A stretch of 5,381 bases of DNA from Atopobiaceae bacterium UBA7016 (GTDB taxonomy: Bacteria > Actinomycetota > Coriobacteriia > Coriobacteriales > Atopobiaceae): assembly GCA_002449555.1 (NCBI GenBank), contig DJXA01000094.1, forward strand, positions 1-5,381, written 5' to 3'. Below, in pieces: positions 5,221 to 5,381 of this stretch (positions within the stretch are counted from its first letter, which is position 1; each line of letters opens with the position of its first letter). The position numbers and the translations under genes were made by a program. Under the pieces are notes generated by a model. That model ran no database searches. It had not been told where the DNA came from and worked only from the letters and a program-made list of their open reading frames with translations.

Positions 5221-5381
5221 CTACGTTACGTTTGCCCTGCTGGTGAGCGTTCCTCTCCTAAAGTCGACGACAAGCTCGCGCTTGCACTTGGGGCAGAAGA
5301 GCGGGAACTCGATCAGGACCGTGCCAGGCAGCACCTTGGTCCTGGTCTTCTGCCCGCAGCGGGGGCACCTGATGAACTCGC
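5221..5381 (-). CDS. Cysteine-rich KTR domain protein (start beyond right edge)
   Basis: The last 52 residues of a small zinc-ribbon-like protein. The visible part starts EFIRCPRCGQKTRTKVLPG, where CPxCG-x-KTR is the hallmark of the Cys_rich_KTR family. A hydrophobic strand (TVLIEFPLF) and a second FCPKCK pair follow, so two Cys-x2-Cys knuckles could bind one zinc. Family members are about 50-70 residues, so only a few N-terminal residues are probably missing. The tail after the second knuckle (RRGTLTSRANVT) ends at TAG 5221-5223. Such proteins are often annotated near integrated conjugative elements in Firmicutes and related gut bacteria, which hints at accessory DNA to the right. Function is unknown. 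It is separated from the operon by 106 bases that contain the hairpin. Confidence 0.85.
   Translation of the reverse strand, partial: EFIRCPRCGQKTRTKVLPGTVLIEFPLFCPKCKRELVVDFRRGTLTSRANVT

Noticed and set aside
1..5381. CRISPR array, tRNA, rRNA or insertion sequence
   Set aside because: No regularly spaced repeats, no cloverleaf-like segment, and no transposase motifs or terminal inverted repeats were seen on either strand.

Overview
This is a GC-rich bacterial window. Its third-codon positions are mostly G or C, most starts have strong AGGAG-type ribosome binding sites, and intergenic gaps are short. The family mix is a PTS-type 6-phospho-beta-glucosidase, an XRE regulator with a zinc ribbon, a cysteine-rich KTR protein and an FMN/Fe-S flavoprotein. 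That mix suggests a gut-type anaerobe, most plausibly a Coriobacteriia actinobacterium (Olsenella, Collinsella or Atopobium-like). The taxonomic guess is inference from composition and gene content only.

Layout. Positions 1-977 (minus) hold the N-terminal two thirds of a GH1 6-phospho-beta-glucosidase, cut by the left edge. A 168-bp divergent promoter region separates it from a plus-strand stand-alone RibD C-terminal-domain (DHFR-like) reductase at 1146-1844, which has a perfect TATAAT box. A 177-bp convergent gap without genes follows. An XRE/zinc-ribbon regulator lies at 2022-2489 (minus), and its short upstream region is packed with palindromes.

The right half (2587-5114, all minus) reads as one compact operon. 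In transcription order it encodes a 121-aa protein with a charged N-terminal half and two membrane segments (5114-4749), an FMN/Fe-S-type flavoprotein (4711-4025), a 53-aa glycine-zipper membrane protein (4015-3854) that is easily missed because of its size, and a membrane-anchored erythromycin-esterase-like hydrolase (3861-2587). The last two genes overlap by 8 nt, the middle junction is 9 nt, and the first gap is 37 nt. Upstream, a cysteine-rich KTR protein runs off the right edge (5381-5221), followed by a strong hairpin just before the operon.

How they may work together: the GH1 enzyme would hydrolyse phosphorylated beta-glucosides taken up by a PTS. The four-gene operon combines a redox flavoprotein, two small membrane proteins and a membrane-tethered Ere-fold hydrolase. 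This is the least ordinary part of the window and the best candidate for an undescribed functional unit, perhaps envelope-associated detoxification or modification of a small molecule. Its substrate cannot be read from the sequence. The XRE regulator lies directly downstream of this operon, on the same strand, and may control itself, the operon or both.
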